This document shows positions 18,248-27,825 of a DNA stretch of 64,000 nt, piece by piece. Each line of letters begins with the position of its first letter. Position 1 is the stretch's first letter. Source of the stretch: Bacilli bacterium (GTDB taxonomy: Bacteria > Bacillota_I > Bacilli_A > RF39 > UBA660). A program made the position numbers and the translations under genes. The notes under the pieces were generated by a model. That model saw only the letters and a list, made by a program, of their open reading frames with translations. It did no database searches and was not told the DNA's origin. The stretch covers positions 18,213 through 82,212 of the forward strand of contig JAEDES010000003.1 in the NCBI GenBank assembly GCA_016293205.1, written 5' to 3'.

Positions 18248-18442
18248 CTACTCGCTTATCTCACGTTCTCTTAGAACTGTTTTTAATCTTGCAACAGTGT
18301 GTCTTAAATCTCTAATTCTAGAAGGTTTTTCTAGAGTTCCAGTTGCTTGTTGGAAACGTAAGTTAAATAATTCTTCTTTAGTTTCAACTAATTTTTTGTT
18401 AATTTCTTCTGTTGATAATTCTCTAATTTCTTTAACCTTCAT
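18248..18442 (-). CDS. rpmC: 50S ribosomal protein L29
   Basis: 64 residues forming a helical hairpin: [18 protein letters not shown] and [18 protein letters not shown] choose ATG 18442, giving [10 protein letters not shown] more upstream in-frame start would lie five codons earlier inside rplP and lacks a ribosome site, whereas GGTGGTGA precedes this ATG. It overlaps the end of rplP by 11 bases, so the two are probably translationally coupled. L29 is part of the SRP/trigger factor docking site at the tunnel exit. Confidence 0.96.
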   Translation of the reverse strand: MKVKEIRELSTEEINKKLVETKEELFNLRFQQATGTLEKPSRIRDLRHTVARLKTVLREREISE

Positions 18443-18863
18443 TGATTTCACCACCATTTTCTTTTTTTACAAATCTAGTTGCAATTGGTAGTTTATGAGA
18501 AGCTAGTCTTAATGCTTCACGAGCAACTTCTTCAGTAACTCCAGCAATTTCGAACATAATCTTTCCTTCTTTAACTACTGCAACCCAACCTTCAACGTTA
18601 CCTTTACCTTTACCTTGTCTTGTTCCGATAGGTTTTTTAGTTAAAGGCATATGAGGGAAGATGTTTATCCAAACTTTTCCACCACGTTTCATGTAACGAG
18701 TCATAGCAATACGAGCAGCTTCGATTTGATTTGCTGTAATCCAAGCTCCTTCTTTTGCTTGTAATCCGAATTCACCATTTGTTAATTCTCTATTACCACG
18801 TGATCTTCCTTCGTAAGGTAATCTATGTACACGACGATATTTAGTTCTTGACGGTATTAACAT
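18432..18863 (-). CDS. rplP: 50S ribosomal protein L16
   Basis: 143 residues. Diagnostic blocks are [40 protein letters not shown] and the [19 protein letters not shown] loop. L16 organises the A-site tRNA elbow. It follows rpsC by one base and overlaps rpmC. Confidence 0.97.
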   Translation of the reverse strand: MLIPSRTKYRRVHRLPYEGRSRGNRELTNGEFGLQAKEGAWITANQIEAARIAMTRYMKRGGKVWINIFPHMPLTKKPIGTRQGKGKGNVEGWVAVVKEGKIMFEIAGVTEEVAREALRLASHKLPIATRFVKKENGGEINEG

Positions 18864-18864
18864 A

Positions 18865-19515
18865 TTAATTACCTCCTTTTGCTTTCTTATTTAGGATTTC
18901 TCCTTTATAGATCCAAACCTTTACACCGATTTTTCCGAATGTTGTGTCAGCTTCAGCTGTAGCATAATCAACATCTGCTCTTAATGTATGTAGAGGAATA
19001 GTTCCTTCTGTGTATCCTTCGCTACGTGCCATATCAGCACCACCTAAACGTCCAGATACTGATGTTTTAATTCCTTTAGCTCCTGCTTTCATTGCATTTC
19101 TGATTGCACGTTTTTGAGCCATACGGAATGATGCTCTATTAGTGATTTGGTTAGCGATTGAATCAGCTACTAATTGAGCATTCATATCTACTTTTTTAAT
19201 ATCAACGATTGAGATTTGTACATTTTCATCAGCAATCTTTGATAATTCAGTTTTTAATTTTTCAATTTCTTCTCCACCGTGTCCAATCATAACACCAGGT
19301 TTAGAAGTATGAATTACAACTTCACATCTCTTGGCATTTCTTTCGATTTCTACTTTAGCAATACCAGCGTTTGTTAAGTTAGCTTCTAAGTATTTACGAA
19401 TTTTAATATCTTTATCTAATAACTTAGAAAAATCTTTACCGTTAGCATACCATTTAGCTTCCCAGTCTTTATTTATACCAAGTCTAAGTCCATTAGGATT
19501 AACCTTTTGTCCCAT
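18865..19515 (-). CDS. rpsC: 30S ribosomal protein S3
   Basis: 216 residues. The KH domain GxxG is in [15 protein letters not shown], and the C-terminal domain contains [19 protein letters not shown]. It begins [18 protein letters not shown], the usual S3 start. S3 lines the mRNA entry tunnel. GGAGG precedes the ATG. Confidence 0.97.
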   Translation of the reverse strand: MGQKVNPNGLRLGINKDWEAKWYANGKDFSKLLDKDIKIRKYLEANLTNAGIAKVEIERNAKRCEVVIHTSKPGVMIGHGGEEIEKLKTELSKIADENVQISIVDIKKVDMNAQLVADSIANQITNRASFRMAQKRAIRNAMKAGAKGIKTSVSGRLGGADMARSEGYTEGTIPLHTLRADVDYATAEADTTFGKIGVKVWIYKGEILNKKAKGGN

Positions 19516-19530
19516 TTTGTAACCTCCTTA

Positions 19531-19866
19531 TTAGTTTTTTGTAGCCACTACTATATTTATGTGACTAGTTCTATGATCTTTATGTCCGATATGAGAACGA
19601 GAATCAAACATATGACGTTTCATAACAGGACCAGCATCTACTCTTGCTTCTTTAACGTATAGTGTTGCAGCTTCTGCACCGTTATTATTAACAGCGTTAG
19701 CAATAGCAGAATCTAATACTTTTTTAGTAAGTTTTGCTGACTTATTGTGTACATTATTTAAAATTTGTAAAGCTTCTTGTACATTTTTACCACGAATTAG
19801 GTCTGCTACTAAACGAGCTCTAATAGGTGATACTCTAAGTCCCTTAGCAATTGCTTTTGCTTCCAT
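19531..19866 (-). CDS. rplV: 50S ribosomal protein L22
   Basis: 111 residues. Core helices LRVSPIRARLVADLIRGKN and the C-terminal hairpin with the VDAGPVMKRHMFDSRSH segment, which reaches into the exit tunnel. Standard length and place. Confidence 0.97.
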   Translation of the reverse strand: MEAKAIAKGLRVSPIRARLVADLIRGKNVQEALQILNNVHNKSAKLTKKVLDSAIANAVNNNGAEAATLYVKEARVDAGPVMKRHMFDSRSHIGHKDHRTSHINIVVATKN

Positions 19867-19890
19867 TTATTTCCCTCCTAGTCATTTTTT

Positions 19891-20160
19891 CTATTTCTTT
19901 TTGTCTGAACCATGTCCACCAAATTTACGTGTTAATGCGAATTCACCTAATTTATGTCCTACCATATCTTCAGTAACATAAACTGGAATAAATTCTTTTC
20001 CATTATGAACTGCAAATGTGTGTCCTATAAAATCAGGAAAAATAGTGGAACGGCGTGACCATGTTTTAATGACTTCTTTTTTTCCAGACTTATTTAATTC
20101 TTGAACCTTTTTTAGTAATCTATCGAATACATAAGGTCCCTTTTTTAAACTTCTTGCCAT
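19891..20160 (-). CDS. rpsS: 30S ribosomal protein S19
   Basis: 89 residues. It opens [18 protein letters not shown] and has [18 protein letters not shown] and the [18 protein letters not shown] tail. S19 sits in the head of the small subunit next to S13. Standard position. Confidence 0.97.
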   Translation of the reverse strand: MARSLKKGPYVFDRLLKKVQELNKSGKKEVIKTWSRRSTIFPDFIGHTFAVHNGKEFIPVYVTEDMVGHKLGEFALTRKFGGHGSDKKK

Positions 20161-20180
20161 TTATTAATCATCCTTTCCTA

Positions 20181-21008
20181 TTATTTACTACGACGACGTA
20201 CTATGAACTTGTCAGATTGTTTTTTCTTACGTGTCTTTAATCCAAGTGCAGGTTTAGCCCAAGGTGTCATTGGTGCTTTACGTCCTACTGGAGCGCGTCC
20301 TTCACCTCCACCATGTGGGTGGTCATTAGGGTTCATTACAGAACCACGTACTGTTGGTCTAATTCCCATGTGACGGCTACGTCCTGCTTTTCCAACTTTA
20401 ACTAATGAAGAGTCTTCATTTCCAACTTCTCCAACTGTAGCCATACAAGTTCCAAGAACTTTTCTTTGTTCTCCACTTGATAAACGAATCATTACATAAT
20501 TTCCTTCACGACCAAGGATTTGTGCAGATGAACCAGCACTTCTTGCTAATTCTCCACCTTTTCCTGGACGTAATTCAATGTTATGAATCATTGTACCAAC
20601 TGGGATATTCATAATTGGTAATGCGTTACCAACTTTAATATCAGCATTTTCTCCTGCTTCAACTGTCATTCCAACAGTTAAACCTTTTGGAGCGATGATA
20701 TATCTTTTTTCTCCATCTGCGTAATTGATTAATGCAATATTAGCAGTTCTATTTGGATCGTATTCGATTGTTGCTACTGATCCAGGTACGTTTAATTTAT
20801 TTCTTTTAAAATCAATGATACGATATTTTCTCTTTTCTCCACCACCGTGATGACGAACTGTAATTTTACCTTGATTATTACGTCCACCATTTTTCTTGAT
20901 AGTAACTACTAGAGATTTTTCTGGTACATTAGTTGTGATTTCTTCATTTACTAATGCGCTCATTTTTCTACGTCCTGGTGTAGTAGGTTTATAATTTCTG
21001 ATTGCCAT
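20181..21008 (-). CDS. rplB: 50S ribosomal protein L2
   Basis: 275 residues. The key C-terminal loop with the histidine needed near the peptidyl-transferase centre is in [18 protein letters not shown]. The [14 protein letters not shown] start and the [18 protein letters not shown] block are diagnostic. Full length. Confidence 0.98.
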   Translation of the reverse strand: MAIRNYKPTTPGRRKMSALVNEEITTNVPEKSLVVTIKKNGGRNNQGKITVRHHGGGEKRKYRIIDFKRNKLNVPGSVATIEYDPNRTANIALINYADGEKRYIIAPKGLTVGMTVEAGENADIKVGNALPIMNIPVGTMIHNIELRPGKGGELARSAGSSAQILGREGNYVMIRLSSGEQRKVLGTCMATVGEVGNEDSSLVKVGKAGRSRHMGIRPTVRGSVMNPNDHPHGGGEGRAPVGRKAPMTPWAKPALGLKTRKKKQSDKFIVRRRSK

Positions 21009-21024
21009 AATTTATTTCCTCCTT

Positions 21025-21309
21025 CTAACCAAGATCAATTGTTTGTCCTTCAGCAAGAGTAACAATTGCTTTCTTTGTACGATTAGTTAATCCTGTATAA
21101 CGACCAACTCTTCTTTTCTTTGGTTTTACATTCATTGTTCTAATAGATGTAACCTTAACGTTAAATATTTTTTCAATTGCTTCTTTAATTTCTAATTTAG
21201 TAGCTTTTGGATCAACTTTGAAAGTATATTTTCCTTCGCTTTTAGCAATTTGAGATTTTTCAGTAATAACTGGTGCTTTAAGAATTTCTAAATATTTTAA
21301 GTCTTTCAT
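21025..21309 (-). CDS. rplW: 50S ribosomal protein L23
   Basis: 94 residues with [19 protein letters not shown] and [20 protein letters not shown]23 is the docking site for trigger factor and SRP at the tunnel exit. The ATG shares a base with the rplD stop (TAATG), indicating translational coupling. Confidence 0.97.
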   Translation of the reverse strand: MKDLKYLEILKAPVITEKSQIAKSEGKYTFKVDPKATKLEIKEAIEKIFNVKVTSIRTMNVKPKKRRVGRYTGLTNRTKKAIVTLAEGQTIDLG

Positions 21310-21935
21310 TATTTAAGCACCTCCTCAACTTTGTTTAATGCATCTTGAGTAATAACTAATACGTCAGTACCAACGATGTCTAATACATTAATTTCTTCAG
21401 CAGAGATTAATACTACGTTTTGTAAGTTTCTTGAAGCTAAAACTAAGTTATCTTCAAATTCACTAACTACTAATAATACTTTTTTGTCTGCTACATTTAA
21501 TGTTTTAAGAATATTTAACATATCCTTTGTCTTAGCTGTTTCAACAGTTAAGTTTTCTAATACGATGATTGCTTTTTCATTTAATTTATCAGCTAATGCA
21601 GATTTTAAAGCAATTCTTCTTTCTTTCCTATTTTGTTTTTTGCTGTAGTCTCTTGGTACTGGAGTTCCATAATTTCCTCCACCTACCCATTGAACAGCTC
21701 TAATTGAACCTTGACGAGCACGTCCTGTTCCTTTTTGTCTCCATGGTTTTCTTCCACCACCAGATACTTCTGAACGATTTTTTGTTTTATGTGTTCCTTG
21801 TCTTAATGAAGCCATTGATAAAATAATAGCATCATGTAATACATTATTATTTGGGGTAATTCCAAAAATTTCTTCGTTTAAATTAATGTCCTTTACTTTT
21901 TCACCTTTAAGATTTAAAAGTTCTACTTTTTGCAT
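21309..21935 (-). CDS. rplD: 50S ribosomal protein L4
   Basis: 208 residues. The exit-tunnel loop is [19 protein letters not shown] and [10 protein letters not shown]; the fold ends [17 protein letters not shown]. In enterobacteria L4 represses the S10 operon. The 67-base gap upstream, unusual in this cluster, contains widely separated CATCACT and AGTGATG arms (21952-22000) that could close a stem-loop. Confidence 0.97.
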   Translation of the reverse strand: MQKVELLNLKGEKVKDINLNEEIFGITPNNNVLHDAIILSMASLRQGTHKTKNRSEVSGGGRKPWRQKGTGRARQGSIRAVQWVGGGNYGTPVPRDYSKKQNRKERRIALKSALADKLNEKAIIVLENLTVETAKTKDMLNILKTLNVADKKVLLVVSEFEDNLVLASRNLQNVVLISAEEINVLDIVGTDVLVITQDALNKVEEVLK

Positions 21936-22002
21936 TTACGATTCCTCCTTTCATCACTTTCTAATTTTTTATTTTTCTTTCTTTATTATATATAGTGATG
22001 AT

Positions 22003-22722
22003 TTATTCTTCAGTATTTTCTACTGTTTCTTCTGCAACTTCTTCAACAACTACTGGTTCAACATAACTTACTAAATCAGCAGCAGCATTTTTTGTATTTG
22101 GTTTTTTAACTGCAGTATGAATCATAACAAATGATTTCTTTGGACCTGGAACATTACCTTTAACTAAGATAACACTATTTTCTGTATCAACTGATACGAT
22201 TTCAAGATTTTGAACAGTTCTTTGAACATTACCCATTTGTCCTGGCATTTTTTTACCTTTTAATACGTGCATTGGTAATAAAGTACCAAGTGAACCAACA
22301 CCTCTATGATATTGAGAACCATGTCCCATTGGACCAGTTGATTGGTTGTGACGTTTAATAACACCTTGGAAACCTTTACCTTTACTTGTTCCTGTTACAT
22401 CAACCAATTCCCCTTCGCTGAAAACGTCTACTCCAATAGTTTGTCCTAAAGTGTAATCGTTAACATTAACTCCTCTAATTTCTTTTAAGAAGCGCTTAGG
22501 TGTTGTATTTGCTTTATTTGTATGACCCATAGCTGGTTTGTTGCTTAAACTTTCTCTGATAGTATCAGTTGCAAGTTGTACAGCTTCATAACCATCTTTT
22601 TCAACTGTTTTGATTTGTGTAACCACATTTGGTTCTACTTCAATAACAGTAACCGGAATTAATTTACCTTCTTTAGTAAATACTTGAGTCATTCCGATTT
22701 TCTTACCTAAGATTCCTTTCAT
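22003..22722 (-). CDS. rplC: 50S ribosomal protein L3 with acidic C-terminal tail
   Basis: 239 residues. The L3 core ends at about residue 205. Diagnostic parts are [38 protein letters not shown] and RVGSL-like [11 protein letters not shown]. The extra C-terminal 30 residues are Val/Glu-rich (ending [11 protein letters not shown]), an acidic tail of a kind seen in some low-GC lineages but absent from B. subtilis L3. Its function is unknown. Otherwise standard. Confidence 0.97.
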   Translation of the reverse strand: MKGILGKKIGMTQVFTKEGKLIPVTVIEVEPNVVTQIKTVEKDGYEAVQLATDTIRESLSNKPAMGHTNKANTTPKRFLKEIRGVNVNDYTLGQTIGVDVFSEGELVDVTGTSKGKGFQGVIKRHNQSTGPMGHGSQYHRGVGSLGTLLPMHVLKGKKMPGQMGNVQRTVQNLEIVSVDTENSVILVKGNVPGPKKSFVMIHTAVKKPNTKNAAADLVSYVEPVVVEEVAEETVENTEE

Positions 22723-22739
22723 TATTGTTTCCTCCTAAA

Positions 22740-23051
22740 TTATTTTGTTTTGATTTCAATATCCACACCACTTGGTAAATCTAAATGAGCTAAAGCTTCA
22801 ATAGTTTCCTTGCTTGGATTTTTGATATCAATTAGTCTTTTGTGTGTACGCATTTCAAATTGTTCACGTGAATCTTTGTGATTATGAACAGCTCTTAAAA
22901 TTGTGAATTTTTCAACTTCAGTTGGAAGTGGTACTGGACCAGAGATAACTCCACCAGATCTTCTTACTGTTTCAACAATTTTCTTTGCAGCATTATCAAG
23001 GATTCTGTGATCATATGCTTTAATTCTGATACGAATTTTTTCTGTTGACAT
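22740..23051 (-). CDS. rpsJ: 30S ribosomal protein S10
   Basis: 103 residues beginning [19 protein letters not shown], with [20 protein letters not shown] and [20 protein letters not shown]10 is a head protein and is also NusE in antitermination. It is the first gene of the 14-kb ribosomal protein unit and follows a long structured leader and a good promoter. Confidence 0.98.
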   Translation of the reverse strand: MSTEKIRIRIKAYDHRILDNAAKKIVETVRRSGGVISGPVPLPTEVEKFTILRAVHNHKDSREQFEMRTHKRLIDIKNPSKETIEALAHLDLPSGVDIEIKTK

Positions 23052-23175
23052 TGTATATCCTCCTCTCGCCTATATCTTAGTATAGACTTGCTCCGCGCGA
23101 ATAACCCAATAACGAATTAACAACTTAACCCGGTGTATCGACAACCTCGCGCCTCTAAGCAGCCACACGTCTACA
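23052..23175 (-). promoter_or_regulatory. Structured leader of the S10 operon
   Basis: The roughly 120-base 5' leader is far more GC-rich than its surroundings and strongly foldable. GCGCGA near its 5' side can pair with TCGCGC about 45 bases later, a CTATA / TATAG hairpin sits just upstream of the GAGAGGAGG ribosome site, and CTTAG / CTAAG segments can pair at long range. An autoregulatory or processing role is inferred; the controlling protein cannot be told. Confidence 0.55.
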
Positions 23176-23204
23176 ATTATACCAGTGGGTTGCTATTTTT
23201 GCAA
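23176..23204 (-). promoter_or_regulatory. Promoter of the S10-spc-alpha super-operon
   Basis: TTGCAA (23204-23199), 17 bases, TATAAT (23181-23176) on the minus strand, about 125 bases before rpsJ. Confidence 0.8.
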
Positions 23205-23283
23205 GTGTTTTTTTGAGAATTTTGTTATTTTGTGCGCTTTTGCGAAGATTTTTACAATTTAATTTACATTTGATTATCTATTT

Positions 23284-24492
23284 TTATTTTTTAGTATTTT
23301 TTGCTATAGCTTTTAGAGACGCTGGAGCTATTAAATCCTTACCAAACTTATGATTTATGGCATCCAATGTCTTTTGGAATGAATCTTCTTCATCTTGTAC
23401 CGATTCTTCTTCAAATAAAGATATTTGTACTTTTCTTGTTGTTGTCAAATCACCAAGTCTTACTCCTATTAATCTAATTGGTTCTTTTTTATAACTTTTT
23501 TCAAATAATTCTATTACTTTAGAATATATATCTTTTGTATTATTTGTTTCTCTTGATAGTTTTTCTTGTTGTGAATAACTTATAAAATTACTATCCTTAT
23601 ATATTATTGCTACTGTTTTTGCATACTGATTTTGATTTCTTAATTGATGTGCTACATCTTGTGTTTGTCTAAATAAAACTTCTTTTAGTTTTACCTCATC
23701 AGTTGTGTCATGTTGTAATGTTTCAGTTGTACTTATACTTTGATTTTTATTTTTTCTTGGTGTAACTTCACTATTATCTATTCCATTTGCTGATAATATC
23801 ATTTGTTCTGCCATACTTTTAAAATGCTTTTCTAATTCTTTTTTGTTAGCTTTTGCTAAATCTTCTATAGTTTTTATATTTAGTCTATTTAATACTTCTG
23901 TAGTCTTTGCTCCAATCATAAAAAGGTCATTTACTGGTAATGGCCACATTTTTTCTTCTATTTCATTCATATACAAAGTATGTACTTTATCCGGTTTTTC
24001 AAAGTCAGATGCCATTTTTGCACATAGTTTATTATTACCTATCCCTACATTAACTGTGAATCCATAAATTCTTTTTATATCTTCTTTTATTTTATAAGCA
24101 AGTTGTTCATAGTTGTCATATAGATAATTTGTTCCTGTCATATCTACAAAGCATTCATCTACTGAGAATTGTTCTATCGTAGGAGAATACTGTGTTAAAT
24201 AATTATAAAAGTTTTTTGATTGTTGATGGTACCATTCATGATTAGCAGGAAATATTTGTAGTGATGGACATTTCTTTTTTGCTTGATAGATTGTTTCAGC
24301 TGTTTTGATTCCAAATCTTTTGGCTACTGGAGACTTTGCTAAAACTATTCCTCGTCTTTCTTTCTCATCTCCTCCAATAATTGATGGGATTTTTCTAATA
24401 TCTTGTTTATATCCTTGCTTTAGTAATAATACAGCAGTCCATGAAAGAAAAGCATTGTTTACATCTATATGAAATATTATTCTTTCTTTCAT
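23284..24492 (-). CDS. dinB: Y-family DNA polymerase (Pol IV / DinB-UmuC type)
   Basis: 402 residues. The catalytic carboxylates are in IIFHIDVNNAFLSW (Asp9) and FSVDECFVDM (Asp and Glu at about residues 105-108). The finger/palm, thumb with helix-hairpin-helix and little-finger domains are all present. The sequence QISLFEEE near residue 360 is a beta-clamp-binding motif. It performs translesion synthesis opposite damaged bases. A GGTGAT-type site precedes the ATG. It diverges from a small XRE regulator, which may control it. Confidence 0.92.
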   Translation of the reverse strand: MKERIIFHIDVNNAFLSWTAVLLLKQGYKQDIRKIPSIIGGDEKERRGIVLAKSPVAKRFGIKTAETIYQAKKKCPSLQIFPANHEWYHQQSKNFYNYLTQYSPTIEQFSVDECFVDMTGTNYLYDNYEQLAYKIKEDIKRIYGFTVNVGIGNNKLCAKMASDFEKPDKVHTLYMNEIEEKMWPLPVNDLFMIGAKTTEVLNRLNIKTIEDLAKANKKELEKHFKSMAEQMILSANGIDNSEVTPRKNKNQSISTTETLQHDTTDEVKLKEVLFRQTQDVAHQLRNQNQYAKTVAIIYKDSNFISYSQQEKLSRETNNTKDIYSKVIELFEKSYKKEPIRLIGVRLGDLTTTRKVQISLFEEESVQDEEDSFQKTLDAINHKFGKDLIAPASLKAIAKNTKK

Positions 24493-24553
24493 GTTATCAC
24501 CTCGTCTTTATTTTAGATCTTTTATCTTTATTTATCAATCGAACAAACATGAT

Positions 24554-24572
24554 TGTAAATTTGTAGTTTACA
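24554..24572. promoter_or_regulatory. Inverted repeat between dinB and the XRE regulator gene
   Basis: TGTAAA, seven bases, TTTACA. It lies 45 bases upstream of the XRE gene and about 60 bases upstream of dinB, where an operator for either divergent gene would sit. An autoregulatory site for the XRE protein is my inference. Confidence 0.4.
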
Positions 24573-24616
24573 TATATTTAAGTGCATTTAGTGGATAATA
24601 AAGGCGTGGTGATGTT

Positions 24617-24868
24617 ATGAATAAATATGAATATAACATATATGAACAAATTTCTAGAAATATTAAGAAATATCGTAAGGAAGCTGGTATGACTCAAGCT
24701 GTTCTTTCTGAAAAAGTTGGTCTTTCTCATGAATTTATTCGTAGAATAGAATCTAAGAAGGGTGTTAAAACTTTCTCAGTTGATACTGTTTGGAAGATAT
24801 CAGTTGCTTTAAATATCGATCCGGGTAAATTGTTTGAGATTGATATTGATGAATTTAAAGAAATATAA
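24617..24868 (+). CDS. XRE-family helix-turn-helix regulator
   Basis: 83 residues, almost entirely one Cro/CI-type HTH domain. ISRNIKKYRKEAGMTQAVLS and KVGLSHEFIRRIESKKGVK form the scaffold and recognition helices (about residues 13-50). There is no sensor or dimerisation domain, so it resembles small standalone repressors or phage/antitoxin-type regulators. GGTGAT three bases before ATG is a good ribosome site. It is divergent from dinB and convergent with gpmI. Targets are unknown. Confidence 0.85.
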   Translation: MNKYEYNIYEQISRNIKKYRKEAGMTQAVLSEKVGLSHEFIRRIESKKGVKTFSVDTVWKISVALNIDPGKLFEIDIDEFKEI

Positions 24869-24893
24869 AAAGATTCACATTTGTGAATCTTTT
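24868..24893. terminator. Bidirectional terminator between XRE gene and gpmI
   Basis: A 12-bp perfect stem AAAAGATTCACA / TGTGAATCTTTT with a two-base gap (in practice a four-base loop) and T runs on both sides. Confidence 0.85.
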
Positions 24894-26394
24894 ATTTTTG
24901 AATTAAACTATTTCCTGTCATTTCTTCTGGAATATCTAAGTTCATTAATTCTAGAATTGTTGGAGCAATATCTCCTAGTTTTCCTGGGTGTAAATTAATG
25001 CCTTCTTTTGTAACAATAAATGGTACTGGATTTGTTGTATGAGCAGTTAAGATATTATTATTTTCATCTAACATTTCTTCGCAGTTACCATGGTCTGCTG
25101 TTACAATTAATATTCCATTTAATTCTTTTACTTTTTCATAAATTTTACCTAGACATTCATCTACACTTTCAACTGCTTTAATTGCTGCTTCAAGTACTCC
25201 TGTATGCCCTACCATATCTCCATTAGCAAAATTTAATATTACTAAGTCATAGTTTCCTAATTCATTTAATAGTTGTTCGTTTACTTCATAGGCACTCATT
25301 TCTGGTTTTAAATCATATGTTGCTACTTTTGGAGATGGTATTAATAATTTCTTTTCATTTTTATAATCTACTTCTTTTCCACCATCAAAGAAGAATGTTA
25401 CGTGTGCATATTTTTCAGTCTCTGCTATTCTTAGTTGAGACTTATTTTGTTTTTCAATATATTCTCCCAAGATATTTTTTAATACTGGATCAGAATAGGC
25501 ATGCTCTGCTATTACTGATTCTACTACTGGCATCATTGTAACTGTTTTTAAATTATTAAATCTTGTTACTGGCATATCATTAAAGTTTGGATTTGTTAAT
25601 GCTGTTAAGATTTCTCTTATACGATCTTTTCTATAATTAAATACAATTAACCCATCATTTTCTTGAATATTTCCTTCTTTTTCAAATACTGCTGGAATAA
25701 AAAATTCATCATATATTCCATTCTTGTAACTTTCTTCAACGAATTCTTTTGGACTATTTGGATATTCTCCAATACTATTTACAATGGCATCATATCCTTT
25801 TTGTAATCTATCAAAATTATTATCTCTATCCATTCCATAGTATCTTCCACCAATTGTTGCTATTTTTCCTAAATCAATTTCAGCTAATTTATCTTCTACT
25901 TGTTTAATATAAGTATAGGCACTTTGTGGTAGAACATCTCTTCCATCTGTGAATAAATGAATATATAATTTTTCAATATTATTTTGTTTTGCCATGTCAA
26001 TGATGGCCATTAAATGATCTATATGTGAATGAACTCCACCATCACTGATTAATCCCATTAAATGTAATTTAGAATTATTATTTTTAACATGATTTATTAC
26101 CTTTAATAATTCCTCATTACGATATATTTCTTTATCTTCAATGCTTTTATTTATTAATTCTAATGGTTGGTATACGATTCTTCCGGCACCTATGTTCATG
26201 TGACCTACTTCACTATTCCCCATTTGTCCTTTAGGCAGACCAACTTCTTGTCCTGATGCATTTAATTGTGTATGTGGGTAGTTATCCCATAACATATTAA
26301 ATATAGGATTGTTTGCTAGTTTTACTGCGTTCCCATGTTCTTCTTCTCTTAATCCATAGCCATCTAAGATAGCTAATACTGTTGGTTGTGTCAT
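24892..26394 (-). CDS. gpmI: 2,3-bisphosphoglycerate-independent phosphoglycerate mutase
   Basis: 500 residues, the usual length of the alkaline-phosphatase-like iPGM. It starts MTQPTVLAILDGYGLREEE (metal Asp), and the phosphoserine nucleophile is in PKGQMGNSEVGHMNIGAG (Ser at about residue 61). HSHIDHL, GRDVLPQSA, NFANGDMVGHTG and TADHGNCEEM carry other metal ligands. It interconverts 3- and 2-phosphoglycerate with manganese. It is nine bases downstream of the DUF4143 ATPase gene and probably co-transcribed, although it belongs functionally with the glycolytic genes 5 kb away. Confidence 0.96.
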   Translation of the reverse strand: MTQPTVLAILDGYGLREEEHGNAVKLANNPIFNMLWDNYPHTQLNASGQEVGLPKGQMGNSEVGHMNIGAGRIVYQPLELINKSIEDKEIYRNEELLKVINHVKNNNSKLHLMGLISDGGVHSHIDHLMAIIDMAKQNNIEKLYIHLFTDGRDVLPQSAYTYIKQVEDKLAEIDLGKIATIGGRYYGMDRDNNFDRLQKGYDAIVNSIGEYPNSPKEFVEESYKNGIYDEFFIPAVFEKEGNIQENDGLIVFNYRKDRIREILTALTNPNFNDMPVTRFNNLKTVTMMPVVESVIAEHAYSDPVLKNILGEYIEKQNKSQLRIAETEKYAHVTFFFDGGKEVDYKNEKKLLIPSPKVATYDLKPEMSAYEVNEQLLNELGNYDLVILNFANGDMVGHTGVLEAAIKAVESVDECLGKIYEKVKELNGILIVTADHGNCEEMLDENNNILTAHTTNPVPFIVTKEGINLHPGKLGDIAPTILELMNLDIPEEMTGNSLIQK

Positions 26395-26402
26395 AAATCC
26401 TC

Positions 26403-27680
26403 CTAAATTTTATTTTCATTTAAACAGAATACTGCATATATTGGTATATATCTAACATCTTTTCTTGTTGAGAAGTTATTTTCAGTAATTCTATATGCTT
26501 GTGGTACTGTAAATTTTTTCATAAATACAGATAATGATTTTGCTTTAGATTGTGTTCTTGTAGCAATTTCTAGTGGAATAATTTGTCCTTTTCTATTTTG
26601 AATTACAAAATTTACTTCTGCTTTTCCGTCAGATTGATAATAGTATAAAGAATATCCTGCTTCTACTAATGTTTTTGCAATATGATTTTCATATAGAGTT
26701 TCTCTTATTCTTTCATCTGTTGCTATTTGTTTATAGTTTAGATGGGACATTGTTACTAATAATCCATCATCTGGTATATATAATTTAAAACTATCTTTTT
26801 CACGACAACTACTTAGTGGTGATTTTACTGCTTTAATTTTAAAACTTCTATATACAATTTGATTATTAATTAAGAAATTAATACTGCTTTCATATTCTTT
26901 TGCTCTTTTTCCAGTTCCCATTGTTCCGTATTGGAATTTTTTATTTTCTTTTTGTAATTGTTCTGGAATTGAATCAAATACTTCTATACCTCTTGGTATA
27001 TCTATTAATACTTTATTTAACGCTACTTCTTTTTTATAAACATCTACTATTTTTTGTTTAATTGAATCTATTTCATATTCACTTTTTCCTGCAATTGATG
27101 CTGCTACAACTTCTGGTAGTCCTCCAGATATTAAATATTCTTGGAATAATTCCATTGCAACTTTGTGGAAAGGACAAGTCTTATGCTTTTCAAATGATTC
27201 TTTTATAAGTTCTGCAAGATTTTTTTCATTATGCGCCCATAAGAATTCTTCAAAGTCCATTTCTGACATACCTTTAAATTGTAATTCTTCTCCTTTAAAC
27301 TCATTTAAACGTTCTCTATTTGAAGTTATACCAATGATATGATACTTACTTTTTGAACTTCCAAATAGTTTCATACCTCTTACAACTTCAATTGATAATA
27401 AATTATCTAAGATGATCAATGTATCTTCTGGTAGGATAGTTTCCCCTGATATTAAGGAAAGATTTAAGATTAACTTCTCTGGTGATTTTTCTTTTTTAAA
27501 TAATTCTTCTAATACTTTGTTATTTTCAGTATTGAAGTAAATTACGTTTTTATATTCATTTTTTCCAAACTCTAAGACAGAGTATGTCTTACCAACTTGT
27601 TTTGGACCATATAGTATTAGTGGTTTTCTTATAATATCTTTTTGCCACTTTCTAAAAAAAGCTTCTATTTTTCGTTCCAT
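26403..27680 (-). CDS. AAA ATPase with DUF4143 C-terminal domain
   Basis: 425 residues. Walker A is YGPKQVGKTYSV (about residues 24-35) and Walker B is TLIILDNLL near residue 107. The C-terminal part contains KAEVNFVIQNRKGQIIPLEI near residue 365, the PD-(D/E)xK-like core of DUF4143, although the usual Asp is Asn here. This ATPase family is widespread in gut bacteria and archaea and functionally uncharacterised; some members sit with toxin-antitoxin or mobile genes. It has a consensus promoter and an AGGAGGA ribosome site. Its coupling to gpmI is probably incidental. Confidence 0.85.
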   Translation of the reverse strand: MERKIEAFFRKWQKDIIRKPLILYGPKQVGKTYSVLEFGKNEYKNVIYFNTENNKVLEELFKKEKSPEKLILNLSLISGETILPEDTLIILDNLLSIEVVRGMKLFGSSKSKYHIIGITSNRERLNEFKGEELQFKGMSEMDFEEFLWAHNEKNLAELIKESFEKHKTCPFHKVAMELFQEYLISGGLPEVVAASIAGKSEYEIDSIKQKIVDVYKKEVALNKVLIDIPRGIEVFDSIPEQLQKENKKFQYGTMGTGKRAKEYESSINFLINNQIVYRSFKIKAVKSPLSSCREKDSFKLYIPDDGLLVTMSHLNYKQIATDERIRETLYENHIAKTLVEAGYSLYYYQSDGKAEVNFVIQNRKGQIIPLEIATRTQSKAKSLSVFMKKFTVPQAYRITENNFSTRKDVRYIPIYAVFCLNENKI

Positions 27681-27713
27681 TTACTGTATCCTCCTAACAT
27701 ATTTCATAAATTT

Positions 27714-27742
27714 AGTATACTTATTAATTGTCATAAAGTCAA
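27714..27742 (-). promoter_or_regulatory. Promoter of the DUF4143 ATPase-gpmI operon
   Basis: TTGACT (27742-27737), 17 bases, TATACT (27719-27714) on the minus strand, 34 bases upstream of the start codon. Confidence 0.75.
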
Positions 27743-27784
27743 TAAATGTATTTGCGAAAGCAAAAAAAATAACTTAAAATAAAA

Positions 27785-27811
27785 AAAACAACTATATTTT
27801 AGAGTTGTTTT
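27785..27811 (-). terminator. spo0A terminator
   Basis: Stem AAAACAACT / AGTTGTTTT with a nine-base loop and at least eight T on the minus strand, 15 bases after the spo0A stop. Confidence 0.8.
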
Positions 27812-27825
27812 CTTATTAAAACCTA

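Noticed and set aside
24538..24552. LexA-like half site CGAAC upstream of dinB
   Set aside because: Only one arm matches the Bacillus SOS consensus; the second arm is absent, so I do not call an SOS box.
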